Below, in pieces: positions 45,510 through 53,390 of a DNA stretch of 64,000 bases (positions are counted from its first letter, which is position 1; the number at the start of each line of letters is the position of its first letter). A program made the position numbers and the translations under genes. Origin of the DNA: Planctomycetota bacterium. Lineage in GTDB: Bacteria > Planctomycetota > MHYJ01 > WSZJ01 > JACPWG01. The notes under the pieces are model-generated. The model ran no database searches. It was given only the letters and a program-made list of their open reading frames with translations, and was not told the origin of the DNA. The stretch spans positions 1-64,000 of the forward strand of contig JACPWG010000150.1 in assembly GCA_016197205.1 (NCBI GenBank), in the 5' to 3' direction.

Positions 45510-46103
45510 CTACCGCTGCTCCGGCAGGCAGCGTCGCAGCCGGGCCCGCAGCTTCTCCCGGGCGCGAAAGAGCCAGGTCTTCACGGTGCCCACCGGGATC
45601 GACATCACCTCGGCGATCCGGGCGACATCCATCTCCTCGTGGTAGTGGAGGGCGACGACCATCCGGTAATCCGCCGGCAAGGCGCCGACGGCCCGGTTCA
45701 CCTCGTCGACCACTCCCTGCACGTCGTTCTTGCTGTCGAGCGCGGGATCCGGCGCGGCAGGGTCGATCGACCGGTCCCTGCCTTCGTCTCCGCTTCCGCC
45801 GGTGGACCCTGCAAGCGAAACCGTCTTGAGGCGCGCCTTCGCGATCCAGTTGCGGCAAAGGTTCGCGGCGACGGTCAGGAACCAAGGGCCGAACTCGCGG
45901 GTGGGGTCGAACTTGCCGAGGTTCCGGTAGAGCCGGAGGAAGACCTCCTGGGTCAGGTCGGCGGCCTCGTCCCGCGAGAAGGTCCAGTGGTACGCCAGAT
46001 TGTAAATCCGGGTCTCGTAGGCGCGTACGATCTCGGTGAAGGCCTCCGCATCGCCGTCGCGCGCCCGGAGGACGACCTCCTTTTCAAGCTCGCGGGCCGG
46101 CAT
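45510..46103 (-). CDS. ECF-type RNA polymerase sigma factor
   Basis: 197 residues with region 2 (AYHWTFSRDEAADLTQEVFLR...) and region 4 (YRMVVALHYHEEMDVARIAEVM, then IPVGTVKTWLFRAREKLR as the HTH). It lacks region 3, as usual for ECF factors. A strong GGAAGGAGG site precedes the ATG. It is followed by its anti-sigma factor and a membrane protein in one operon, a standard envelope-stress type arrangement. Confidence 0.93.
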   Translation of the reverse strand: MPARELEKEVVLRARDGDAEAFTEIVRAYETRIYNLAYHWTFSRDEAADLTQEVFLRLYRNLGKFDPTREFGPWFLTVAANLCRNWIAKARLKTVSLAGSTGGSGDEGRDRSIDPAAPDPALDSKNDVQGVVDEVNRAVGALPADYRMVVALHYHEEMDVARIAEVMSIPVGTVKTWLFRAREKLRARLRRCLPEQR

Positions 46104-46124
46104 CGGCGCATCCTCCTTCCCCCC

Positions 46125-46154
46125 AGTACAGCGCGGATGGCCGTGTGGTTTCAA
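46125..46154 (-). promoter_or_regulatory. Possible promoter of the ECF operon
   Basis: Minus strand TTGAAA, 18 bases, TGTACT. The start site is about 15-20 bases before the sigma-factor ATG. The -10 is a weak match, and the gene may instead use its own ECF-type promoter. Confidence 0.35.
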
Positions 46155-46162
46155 GGAAAAAG

Positions 46163-46199
46163 AGCGCGGCCGGGATCCGGTGGGGATCCCGGCCGCGCC
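46163..46199 (-). terminator. Rho-independent terminator of the S41 protease gene
   Basis: A 15-base GC-rich inverted repeat (GCGCGGCCGGGATCC and its complement) with a short loop is followed on the minus strand by CTCTTTTTCC. It lies 37 bases after the protease stop and separates that gene from the ECF operon. Confidence 0.75.
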
Positions 46200-46235
46200 G
46201 AGTGTGATGGAGGGTGTCGGGGCGCTGACTCTTTC

Positions 46236-47948
46236 CTACCGCTGCTCCGCATGCGGCTCGAGGCCGACCAACTCGGCCATCTCGAGGAGCGCCTCCTGGA
46301 GCTGGTTGTCCCCCTGGAGGTCGCAGGCGTAGCGGAAGTTCTTCGTGTCCTGCACGCGCCGCCGCACGGCCAGGCGCACGGCCTCGCGCGCCTGGTCCTG
46401 GGTGAGCTGCGTCTGCAGGCCCTGGTACCAGCCTTCGAAGTTCGGATAGGCGGACGCGTCGTACCCGTCGTACTTCGCGAGCTTCTCGAACGTCGAGGCG
46501 TTCGACTTCCAGTTCGCGTCGAGGTACTTCTCGATGGCGCCGGACTCCCGAAGGGCCCACAGCCGCTCAAAGGTCTCCGCGCTCGGGCGGTTCGCCACGA
46601 CCTCGCGGTTCGGCACCACGCCCGTCCCGTGGATGGAACGGCCCGTCGGCAGGTAGTAGCGCATGACGGTCAGGTACAGGTAGCGCTGCGGCATCGGGAA
46701 GCCCGTCTTCCAGAGCGGGATCGCCGTCTGGCCGACGCCCTTGCCGTAGGTCGTCTCGCCCAGCACCCGCGCGCGCTTCAGGTCCTGGAGCGCGCCCGTG
46801 AGCAGCTCCGAGGCGCTTGCCGACGCGTGGTCGACCAGCACCACCATGGGGTAGTCCTCGTAGGGATACCGCTTGCCCGCATAGAAGTCCGAAGCCATCT
46901 CGGGCATCCCGGGGAGCTTGATCGGGAGGTTCACCTTGTAGTTCGACTCGGTCTTGGTGATCAGCTCCTTGCCCTTGATGAACTCGTCCGCGACGTCGAC
47001 CGCCGCGTTCAGGGCGCCGCCCGGATTGTGACGCAGGTCGAGGATGATCCCGGTCATCCCCTGCTTGGCGAGCTTGTCGAGCGCCGTCTTCACGGCCGTC
47101 CCGAGCGCCATGTCGAAAATCGTGAGACGCAGATAGCCGATCTTCCCGGGCAGAAGCTTCGAAATCACGTCACGCCCCTGGTTCACGCGCTGCAGGAGCG
47201 TGAACTCGTGCGGGTGCAGCCAGCCGGCGCGCTGAAGAGTCAGCTTGACGGTCTGGCCGGGCTTCGCCTGGATCCGCTGGTTGATCTCGAGCGGGGTGAG
47301 GTCCTCGACCGACTTGCCGTTCACCGCCAGCACGTCGTCCCCCATCTCGATCCCGGCCTCGTACGCCACGTAGCCGTACATCACGTACGCGACCGAGTAC
47401 TTGCCGTTCTCGGGCTTGATCGAAAGGCCCAGGCTCTCATCGCGCGCCTCGCCCATCATGGAGCGGACGAGCTTCTGGATCTCTTCGGCATTGAAGATGT
47501 GGGAGTAGGGGTCGCGCGCGCTGCCCACCATCTCCTTGGCGCCCGCGTCCGCGAGCTGCTCCAGGTCGACGGTGAGGTCGTGCTCCGTGAGGTACTGGTC
47601 AACGGCGGCGACCAGCTCGGTCACCTTCGTCCACTCTCCCTGCTGGAGCCACTCGAGGAAGGCATGACGGACAGCCTTCGGGAGCTTGGTGTTCTCGTCG
47701 CCGATCTTGTCCTCGAAGCCTCGCACGCAGGCGGCCACCAGATCCTTGTCCTTCAGGTCCTTACCATTGATGAATGACTTCTTGAGGTGATTCTTGACCT
47801 CGACCAGGTAATTCTTGACCCAATCGATGGTCGCCTTGGGCCCATCTTTCCGCGGGGCCATGCCGAGCTCCTGGGCACGGGCCATCGCCCCCGACCCGAG
47901 GATCGACACCGCCAGTAGGGTTGACGCCACCCTGCGCACGAACGACAT
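46236..47948 (-). CDS. C-terminal processing protease (S41)
   Basis: 570 residues. A signal peptide (RRVASTLLAVSILGSGAMARAQE) is followed by a helical N-domain, a PDZ domain (about 170-240, YEAGIEMGDDVLAVNGKSV) and the S41 catalytic core with GIILDLRHNPGG, VDHASASASELLTGALQ (Ser near 378) and ETTYGKGVGQ (Lys403) as the Ser-Lys dyad, then a C-terminal helical extension of about 100 residues. It would act in the periplasm on protein C-termini. The ATG follows AGGAGG. A strong terminator ends the gene. Confidence 0.93.
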   Translation of the reverse strand: MSFVRRVASTLLAVSILGSGAMARAQELGMAPRKDGPKATIDWVKNYLVEVKNHLKKSFINGKDLKDKDLVAACVRGFEDKIGDENTKLPKAVRHAFLEWLQQGEWTKVTELVAAVDQYLTEHDLTVDLEQLADAGAKEMVGSARDPYSHIFNAEEIQKLVRSMMGEARDESLGLSIKPENGKYSVAYVMYGYVAYEAGIEMGDDVLAVNGKSVEDLTPLEINQRIQAKPGQTVKLTLQRAGWLHPHEFTLLQRVNQGRDVISKLLPGKIGYLRLTIFDMALGTAVKTALDKLAKQGMTGIILDLRHNPGGALNAAVDVADEFIKGKELITKTESNYKVNLPIKLPGMPEMASDFYAGKRYPYEDYPMVVLVDHASASASELLTGALQDLKRARVLGETTYGKGVGQTAIPLWKTGFPMPQRYLYLTVMRYYLPTGRSIHGTGVVPNREVVANRPSAETFERLWALRESGAIEKYLDANWKSNASTFEKLAKYDGYDASAYPNFEGWYQGLQTQLTQDQAREAVRLAVRRRVQDTKNFRYACDLQGDNQLQEALLEMAELVGLEPHAEQR

Positions 47949-48247
47949 CCCGTTCCTCCTGCAAAAAGACCCCTGTTGGTAGCCACCGCGCCGTGCGTGG
48001 CGTCCCCTTATACGCAGAGGCGGTCCGCTCGTTTGGAGGAGTGGCACAAAAAGAGGACACCGCTGGACTCCGGGGAACCGGACCTCCGCTCCCTTCGATC
48101 GTGCGCGGGGGTTCTAATCCGCGAGTGCGGCACGGGTTGGAGAGTGGCGTCGCGCGGATGCGTGCAGGTATGGCACTTGCAATTCCAGTCCGACAACCAG
48201 AAGGTCCCCACGATTTTCCCCGGGTTGATACACTGGAGGATGAAACC

Positions 48248-48718
48248 ATGAAAGAGTTTGCCTTGCCCACGATCCTGGCGCTGCTCGGAACCGCGGGAAC
48301 GATGCTGATGGGACAGGAGAGCGTGCGTTCGCGTCTCGGAGCGGCCGATGGCGTTGCGCCGGCGACGGTCCAGCGCGACACGGAAGGACCGGCGGCGGGC
48401 CCGGCCGCTGCCGACGAAAACTGCGAGGAATGCAAGGTCAAGGCGGCAGCCAAGGCCGCGCGGCTCGCTCCAGCTCCGGCCCCGGCGCCGGAGAGTCTCG
48501 ATACTCGGCCCCCTGCGAGGCCCCAGGCGCGCCCGACCGCGCAGGGGCCGGATCCAGCTTCGACGGCACGGCCCCCGGTTCAGGCGGCCGAGGAATTTGG
48601 CCGGTGCGACCCGGGGTGCCTCCGGCTTCCCGTGCGCGGGCGGAGCTTCCCCCCGTATCGCTGCCAGGGCGGCCCGCCCCAGGACGCGGACTGGGGCTGC
48701 GGGAGGCTGCTCCGGTGA
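48248..48718 (+). CDS. Small exported Cys-containing protein, unknown
   Basis: 156 residues. A short hydrophobic start (LPTILALLGTAGTMLMGQ) looks like a signal peptide; the ATG follows GGAGG by 9 bases. Six cysteines occur in two groups: ENCEECK near residue 60, then GRCDPGC, RCQG and WGCGR near the C-terminus, with an Ala/Pro linker between. Disulfides or metal binding are likely. No family recognised. A hairpin with a T-run follows at 48837. Confidence 0.55.
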   Translation: MKEFALPTILALLGTAGTMLMGQESVRSRLGAADGVAPATVQRDTEGPAAGPAAADENCEECKVKAAAKAARLAPAPAPAPESLDTRPPARPQARPTAQGPDPASTARPPVQAAEEFGRCDPGCLRLPVRGRSFPPYRCQGGPPQDADWGCGRLLR

Positions 48719-48836
48719 CCGGCCCGCCTCCAAAAAAAAGAACGCATCAAAGCCCCGGACGCGTACTGTCCGATAGTTCTTCTGGACAGCGAACTCCCGG
48801 GTGACGGGGCCCTCGACAATTCGGTTGAATGCGGCG

Positions 48837-48876
48837 ACCCTGCCTTCCCTTGACCGGGGGAGGCAGGGTTCGTTTT
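48837..48876 (+). terminator. Hairpin terminator after the small exported protein
   Basis: ACCCTGCCTTCCC pairs with GGGGAGGCAGGGT around a 6-7 base loop (one G-T pair), followed by TCGTTTTGG. It lies about 120 bases after the stop and 90 before the next gene. Confidence 0.55.
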
Positions 48877-48965
48877 GGGCTCCGAGGCGCGCCCGGGCCG
48901 GGACGCCTCGTGGGCACCGGCGGCGAGGCGTCCGATCGCGTGGGATCCTGCGCGAGGAGGGTGTC

Positions 48966-50192
48966 ATGCAGAAGCGTCTCGCCGCGGCCGCGACCGTCGT
49001 GCTCCTGGCGCCGAGCCTGGTCGGCTGCCAGATCGGCGCGCGGATCCGGCTTCCCAAGCCGGTTCGAACCGAACGGCCGCCGTCGGTCGTCCCGTCGCCC
49101 GGCAGCACCGGGATCCCGGCGGCGCCGCCGCCCCGGCCCTCCGGCTCCCGCCTCCGCCTGCCCTCCCGCGTGGAGTGGGAGGATGGGTTGTCCATCGACG
49201 AGGCGCTGGCACTCCGCCGGAGTCAAGCGCCCCCCGTGGCGGCCGACGCGGGGGTCCGCGGCCGAGCCGCCGGAGCGGGCCGCGCCGGCACAGGGGAGCG
49301 TCGACCTGGCGGCCATCCCTCCGCCGGGGTAGGCGCCGGGGCCGAGGGAGAAGAGGACCTGGAAAGCGCCGCCGAACGTATCGAGCGGGCCGACGCCGAA
49401 CGGACGGTCTTCGCCGAAGTCCGGTCCGCCTACTACGCGGTCCTCGGCGCGGAACGTCGGCTGGAGCGCGCGTGCAACGAGGAGGGGTGGCTCGGCCGTC
49501 TCGTGGCGACCACCCTGGCGGCGAGCCCGGACTCGCGCGGGCTCGACAAGGACGCCGCGCTCGTCGAGGATGCCCATCGCCGGGCGGCGCGCGAATGCGC
49601 CTCCCTTCGCGAGGGCCTCCTCGAGGAGCGCGCGCGCCTCGCCTCGCTTCTCGGCGCCGCTCCGCGCGCGAACTTCGCCCTCACCAGCGACTTTCCCCCT
49701 CGCCTGGAACTGCCCCCTCGCTCGGAGCTGCTCGCTCGGGCCCTCGCGGAGCGCGGGGATCTGGTCGCGGCAAGGCTTCGGGAACGCGCGACGATCGGCG
49801 ACTCCGGGCCGGCGCCCCAGCCTGCGACCGCGGGGCCCCAGGCCCTCGAGGCCCACGTCCGCGCGACCCTGGGCGCCTCCTACGGTCGGGTACTGCAGGC
49901 GGTCGGCCGGGTCGAGTACTACGAGCGCATCCTGCAACCGGAGCCCGCTGCCGAGCCCCAGCGCGCGGGCGGGGGGACCAGCGTCGCCGAGGGACCCGAC
50001 GACTTGCGCGAAGCGCTCCGGAAGCGGACGGAAGCCGCCCGCTGCGGGACGGAGTACCTGGAGGCGCTCCTGGCCTACGCGGAGGCGCGTGTCGGGCTGG
50101 ACACAGCCGTCGGGGCGGTGGGGGCCGCGGACCCGATGCCCGTGTGCGATGGAGAGGCTGAGTACCGCTCCACGGAAGTCGGTGGCCCATAG
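48966..50192 (+). CDS. TolC-like (OEP family) lipoprotein, C-terminus in a repeat
   Basis: 408 residues. The signal peptide ends in a lipobox (LAPSLVGC). A Pro-rich linker precedes long coiled-coil helices (AAERIERADAERTVFAEVRSAYY..., AHRRAARECASLREGLLEERARLASLLG) typical of outer-membrane efflux proteins, with EYLEALLAYAEARVGLDTAVGA near the end. It is shorter than most TolC proteins and the usual second repeat is partly missing. The last 10 residues and the stop are encoded by a family B element (50160 onward), so the native end was probably lost. GAGGAGGG precedes the ATG. Confidence 0.7.
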   Translation: MQKRLAAAATVVLLAPSLVGCQIGARIRLPKPVRTERPPSVVPSPGSTGIPAAPPPRPSGSRLRLPSRVEWEDGLSIDEALALRRSQAPPVAADAGVRGRAAGAGRAGTGERRPGGHPSAGVGAGAEGEEDLESAAERIERADAERTVFAEVRSAYYAVLGAERRLERACNEEGWLGRLVATTLAASPDSRGLDKDAALVEDAHRRAARECASLREGLLEERARLASLLGAAPRANFALTSDFPPRLELPPRSELLARALAERGDLVAARLRERATIGDSGPAPQPATAGPQALEAHVRATLGASYGRVLQAVGRVEYYERILQPEPAAEPQRAGGGTSVAEGPDDLREALRKRTEAARCGTEYLEALLAYAEARVGLDTAVGAVGAADPMPVCDGEAEYRSTEVGGP

Positions 50193-50361
50193 CCCAAGGC
50201 AAGTGCGGCCGCCCGCGAGGCGCGCGAGCGAGGCGTAGTGACGGAGAACCACGTCGAGCAAGCGCAACGCTTGCGCCCCGAAGCGCCGCAGCGCGAAGGG
50301 GGGAAGCAGGCGGCCGAAATCGCCGAGGAAATGGGTCACCCAATTCTGTGACGCGGTACTG
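50160..50361. repeat. Family B MITE-like element, copy 3 (reverse)
   Basis: From GAGTACCGCTCCACGGAAGT to GAATTCTGTGACGCGGTACT-like right end, inverted relative to 9236-9406. It supplies the stop codon of the TolC-like gene at its left edge, and the ribosome-binding site of the next gene lies just past its right edge. Confidence 0.8.
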
Positions 50362-50373
50362 AGGAGGTCCCCC

Positions 50374-50646
50374 GTGCAAGTGGATCGTGACGCTGCCCGG
50401 CGGATCGCCGTGCGCCACGCCTCGGCGTACGCGGTTCGGCTGTCGATCCCGGCCCTGCTCGGAGCGGCCGCTCTCGTCTACATGATCCTCCGGCCCATCC
50501 CTACGGTGCCGATCGAGCTCTTGGGTGCGCTCCTCCTGGTCCTCTCGATGATTCAGGCCAGTCTGACGCGCGACCTCCACCTCCTGGCGAGCTACGTCGA
50601 GGAGCAGACCCGCGCTGGGCCGGGAGAAACGCCGGGAAAGAGTTGA
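50374..50646 (+). CDS. Small two-helix membrane protein, unknown
   Basis: 90 residues from a GTG start; GAGGAGG is 7 bases upstream. Two predicted membrane helices (VRLSIPALLGAAALVYMILRP and VPIELLGALLLVLSMIQASL) are followed by a short charged tail. No family recognised. It could belong to the previous gene's transcript, interrupted now by a family B element. Confidence 0.5.
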   Translation: MQVDRDAARRIAVRHASAYAVRLSIPALLGAAALVYMILRPIPTVPIELLGALLLVLSMIQASLTRDLHLLASYVEEQTRAGPGETPGKS

Positions 50647-50747
50647 GGAGGCCGTCTGCGTCGCGGGGCCAAGCGCGTGAAGCGGATGTGGGGTCTGGGG
50701 CGGAAGGCGGCGTGGGGGGGGGGCGGGGGCGAAGCTCCGCAAATCGC

Positions 50748-50777
50748 TTGACCGTCGCCAGGGTCCGGTGCTACGAT
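50748..50777 (+). promoter_or_regulatory. Promoter of the FHA-protein gene
   Basis: TTGACC, 18 bases, TACGAT. The start site lies near 50784 with a leader of about 125 bases to the ATG at 50908. Confidence 0.55.
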
Positions 50778-50907
50778 TTCCGGCCTTCCGTGGCATGACG
50801 GCGCCCCGCAAACGACCGCGTCGCATGGGCATGCCAGGGGACAACACTCGCCCGCTTCCAAGCTCCTCGCCGGCGATCCCGTTCGGCTAGCCTTCCATGG
50901 TCAGCTC

Positions 50908-53055
50908 ATGCCGCAGATGATCATCAGGGAACCCGGGGGCTCGCGCACCGCGCAGGTCACGGGGGAGCTCACCTCGATCGGGCGCGCGGCGGAAAACCAG
51001 CTCCCGCTCCGGGACACCTCCCTCTCCCGGAAACACTGCGAGATCCGCCGGAAGGGCAAGCACTTCATCCTCTGCGACCTCGGCAGTCGCAACGGCACCC
51101 TGGTGAACGGCGCCTCGATCAAGGAACACCGGCTGGAGCGGGGCGACAAGATCGAGATCGGGAATTCCATGCTCATCTTCGAGGAGGAAATTCCCGGTCG
51201 GGACTACGGCGTGACGCACTCGTCCGGAGGGGCGGCGCGCTCGAGCTCGGATGAGTCGGGGACCCGGACCACCACGAAGCGGGCCGTGGAGCGGTCGCTC
51301 GCGACCCCCGACGATTACCTGAGCTGGTCGCGGGCGTCCAACCCTCTTCCCTGGGTCCTCTCGTCGGCGGCGGTCGTCCTCCTCGGCGCGGGTGCATGGG
51401 GGATCTCGGCGTGGCGCGACGCCCGCCCGCGCGCAACGTTCCAGGCCGCGGACCTCCTCGCGCCGATCGGTTCCTTCGAAGAGGCCGAGGCCGGCGGCGG
51501 CGGGCCGAAGGGCTGGGAGCTGCGCCCCGGCGAGGGGGGAACGATGGCGCGTTCGGATGCGGTGGCGAGGACCGGAAAGGCCTCGCTCCGGCTGGATGCG
51601 GCCGCGGCCGGGTCGGCGACCTGCGTCGGCAAGTGCGAGGTGCCCGCGGCGCGCGGCGGGGGCCAGGGCTACCTTGCCGCGGTCTGGTGCCGGCTCGAAG
51701 GCGGAGGCGGCGCCTTCCTGCGCGTCTCCTGGCCGGGCACGGAGGCGCCCGCCGACCTGGCCGTCGCCGCCGGCGGCTCGTCCAAGGAGTGGGTCCGCCT
51801 GGAGGTTCCCTGCAGCGCTCCCGAAGGCGCGAAGCAGGCGGAACTCGCGCTGGGGGTGCTCGGCTCGGTGGCCGTTTTCTTCGATGACGCCTCGCTGGTC
51901 GCCGGGAGCGTGCCCGCGACCGCGCCCCCGGCCCGCGCGCTCGGGCCCTTCGCGGCAAGCCTGCAGCCAGGGCGACCCTTCGCCCTGCGCCTCGGGGAAG
52001 CGCCCGTACTTGCGGAAGGGATCGCGTTCCTGCGCAAGGGGGACGCCGTGCTGTCCCATGTTTATCTCGCTGAGGCAAGGGTCGCGGCCCGCGCCTCGCC
52101 CTACGGTGAACGCCTGAGCCTCTCCGGCCGGCTCCCGGTGCCGTCGTCCGCCGCGGTCGAGGAGTTGGGGCTGGACTTCACGCCGGCGGCGGACGGCGCC
52201 GGTCTGTCGCTCGCCCCTCCGGCGGAGAAGGCTTCGGCCGAAGTCGTGCGGGGCATCGGGTTCCTGCTGCCCGGACGCGCCTCGGCGCGGGTGCGCGGCT
52301 CGACCGGCGAAGAAGAAGTCCGTGAGCGCGCCGAGGTCTCCGGGGTCTCGCTGTTGGTGGCGGGTGCGGGCGCCTCCGCCTTCGTGCTGCGTTACGCCCG
52401 GCCCGCGACCGTGCGGGTGGCGCAGGCGCCCGGCGGGCTCTGGATCGAGCAGTGGCTCGTGGACGCGGACGCGGACGGAGCGCGGGTCGGGTTGTCCTTC
52501 CTGGTCGCCGCGGGCGAGGGCGCGCTGGCCGCCGTCTCGTCCGGCGCCTCGCTGGAAAACGCGAAGACCCTCGAGGCGGCGGGCTCGCTCGGCAAGGCGC
52601 TCGCAGCCTATCGCGAAGCGGTGAAGCTCGGCAAGCTGCCGCCGATCGACCTCGCGGAGTCGTCCTCCCGCGGAAAGGCGCTGGAACGGCGCGCGACCGC
52701 CGCCCTCGCGGACCTCCGCCGGCAGGCCGAAGAGGCGCCCGTGCCGGCCGAACCCGAGGCGTGCGACGACGTCGCCCGGGAGATCAACGCCTTCCTGCAC
52801 GACTACGAGGGGAGCGAATTCGCCGAGCAGGCGAAACCGCTTCTCGAGGCCTGCGAAAAGGCGAAGGTCGCCCTCCGTCAGACCCGGGAGCGAGCGGAGG
52901 CGACGCGCTTGCTGGGACTGGCGAGGCAATTCCTCGCCGACCAGAAGCCGACCCTCGCGGCCTTACACCTGCGCGACCTGCTGGAGCGCCTGCCGTCGTC
53001 GGAGTCCGCGGCCGAGGCGCGCGACCTGCTCGCCAAATGCGTACCGCGCCGCTGA
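50908..53055 (+). CDS. FHA-domain membrane protein
   Basis: 715 residues. The N-terminal FHA domain (about 5-95) carries the phosphothreonine-binding residues of the family: SIGRAAEN (Arg26), LSRKHCEI (Ser40, His43), GSRNGTLVNG (Asn62). One membrane helix (about 148-169) then leads to a large outer region: a beta-rich, carbohydrate-binding-like part (about 170-330), a second beta-rich part, and a C-terminal helical TPR-like tail (LEAAGSLGKALAAYREAVKLG, FLADQKPTLAALHLRDLLERLP). With four kinases in the window, it is a candidate reader of phosphothreonine. No ribosome-binding site is evident. Confidence 0.85.
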   Translation: MPQMIIREPGGSRTAQVTGELTSIGRAAENQLPLRDTSLSRKHCEIRRKGKHFILCDLGSRNGTLVNGASIKEHRLERGDKIEIGNSMLIFEEEIPGRDYGVTHSSGGAARSSSDESGTRTTTKRAVERSLATPDDYLSWSRASNPLPWVLSSAAVVLLGAGAWGISAWRDARPRATFQAADLLAPIGSFEEAEAGGGGPKGWELRPGEGGTMARSDAVARTGKASLRLDAAAAGSATCVGKCEVPAARGGGQGYLAAVWCRLEGGGGAFLRVSWPGTEAPADLAVAAGGSSKEWVRLEVPCSAPEGAKQAELALGVLGSVAVFFDDASLVAGSVPATAPPARALGPFAASLQPGRPFALRLGEAPVLAEGIAFLRKGDAVLSHVYLAEARVAARASPYGERLSLSGRLPVPSSAAVEELGLDFTPAADGAGLSLAPPAEKASAEVVRGIGFLLPGRASARVRGSTGEEEVRERAEVSGVSLLVAGAGASAFVLRYARPATVRVAQAPGGLWIEQWLVDADADGARVGLSFLVAAGEGALAAVSSGASLENAKTLEAAGSLGKALAAYREAVKLGKLPPIDLAESSSRGKALERRATAALADLRRQAEEAPVPAEPEACDDVAREINAFLHDYEGSEFAEQAKPLLEACEKAKVALRQTRERAEATRLLGLARQFLADQKPTLAALHLRDLLERLPSSESAAEARDLLAKCVPRR

Positions 53056-53161
53056 CGCCTGGATGCTGCCCTAGCTCTGTTTTTTCTCAACAACCCGAAC
53101 TGAGGCTAAACTCGACCGACGGCGGCAAATGGCTGGATCATGGCTCCGCGTCCCAGCTAGA

Positions 53162-53363
53162 CGCGGGCGAAATTTGAGATTTGAAATTTGACTTTTTGCA
53201 ATTTGAAATTCGGCCCGGCCGTGTGGGTCGAACGCGAGACTCTACCACAGAGACGCGGAGACGCAGAGGCCGGGCGCTGAGTCCACCGTCCTCTACCGGC
53301 GATCATCTGCGGCAACGGACGGAGAGATCGATTTTAGCTTCACTTCGGCTTGTTGTTTTTTCT
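53162..53363 (+). repeat. Family D element, long copy 2
   Basis: Direct counterpart of 27153-27352: CGGGCGAAATTTGAGATTTG, the TTTTTGCAATTTGAAATTC block, GTGTGGGTCGAACGCG, CACAGAGACGCGGAGACGCA, and the GAGAGATCGATTTTAGC end. It ends 28 bases before the PilM start and may carry the promoter (TTGAAA, 17 bases, TGAAAT within the AT-rich block). Confidence 0.8.
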
Positions 53364-53390
53364 TCGACCCGTTCGGACGGCTCCCCGCGC

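Noticed and set aside
48105..48125. A tRNA T-arm-like stretch (GGGTTCTAATCC)
   Set aside because: The position-57 base is wrong and no anticodon or D-arm can be formed around it. No tRNA was found in the window.
48164..48180. TGGCACTTGCA as a sigma-54 promoter
   Set aside because: The -24 and -12 boxes are fused with no 5-base spacer, so it cannot work as one.
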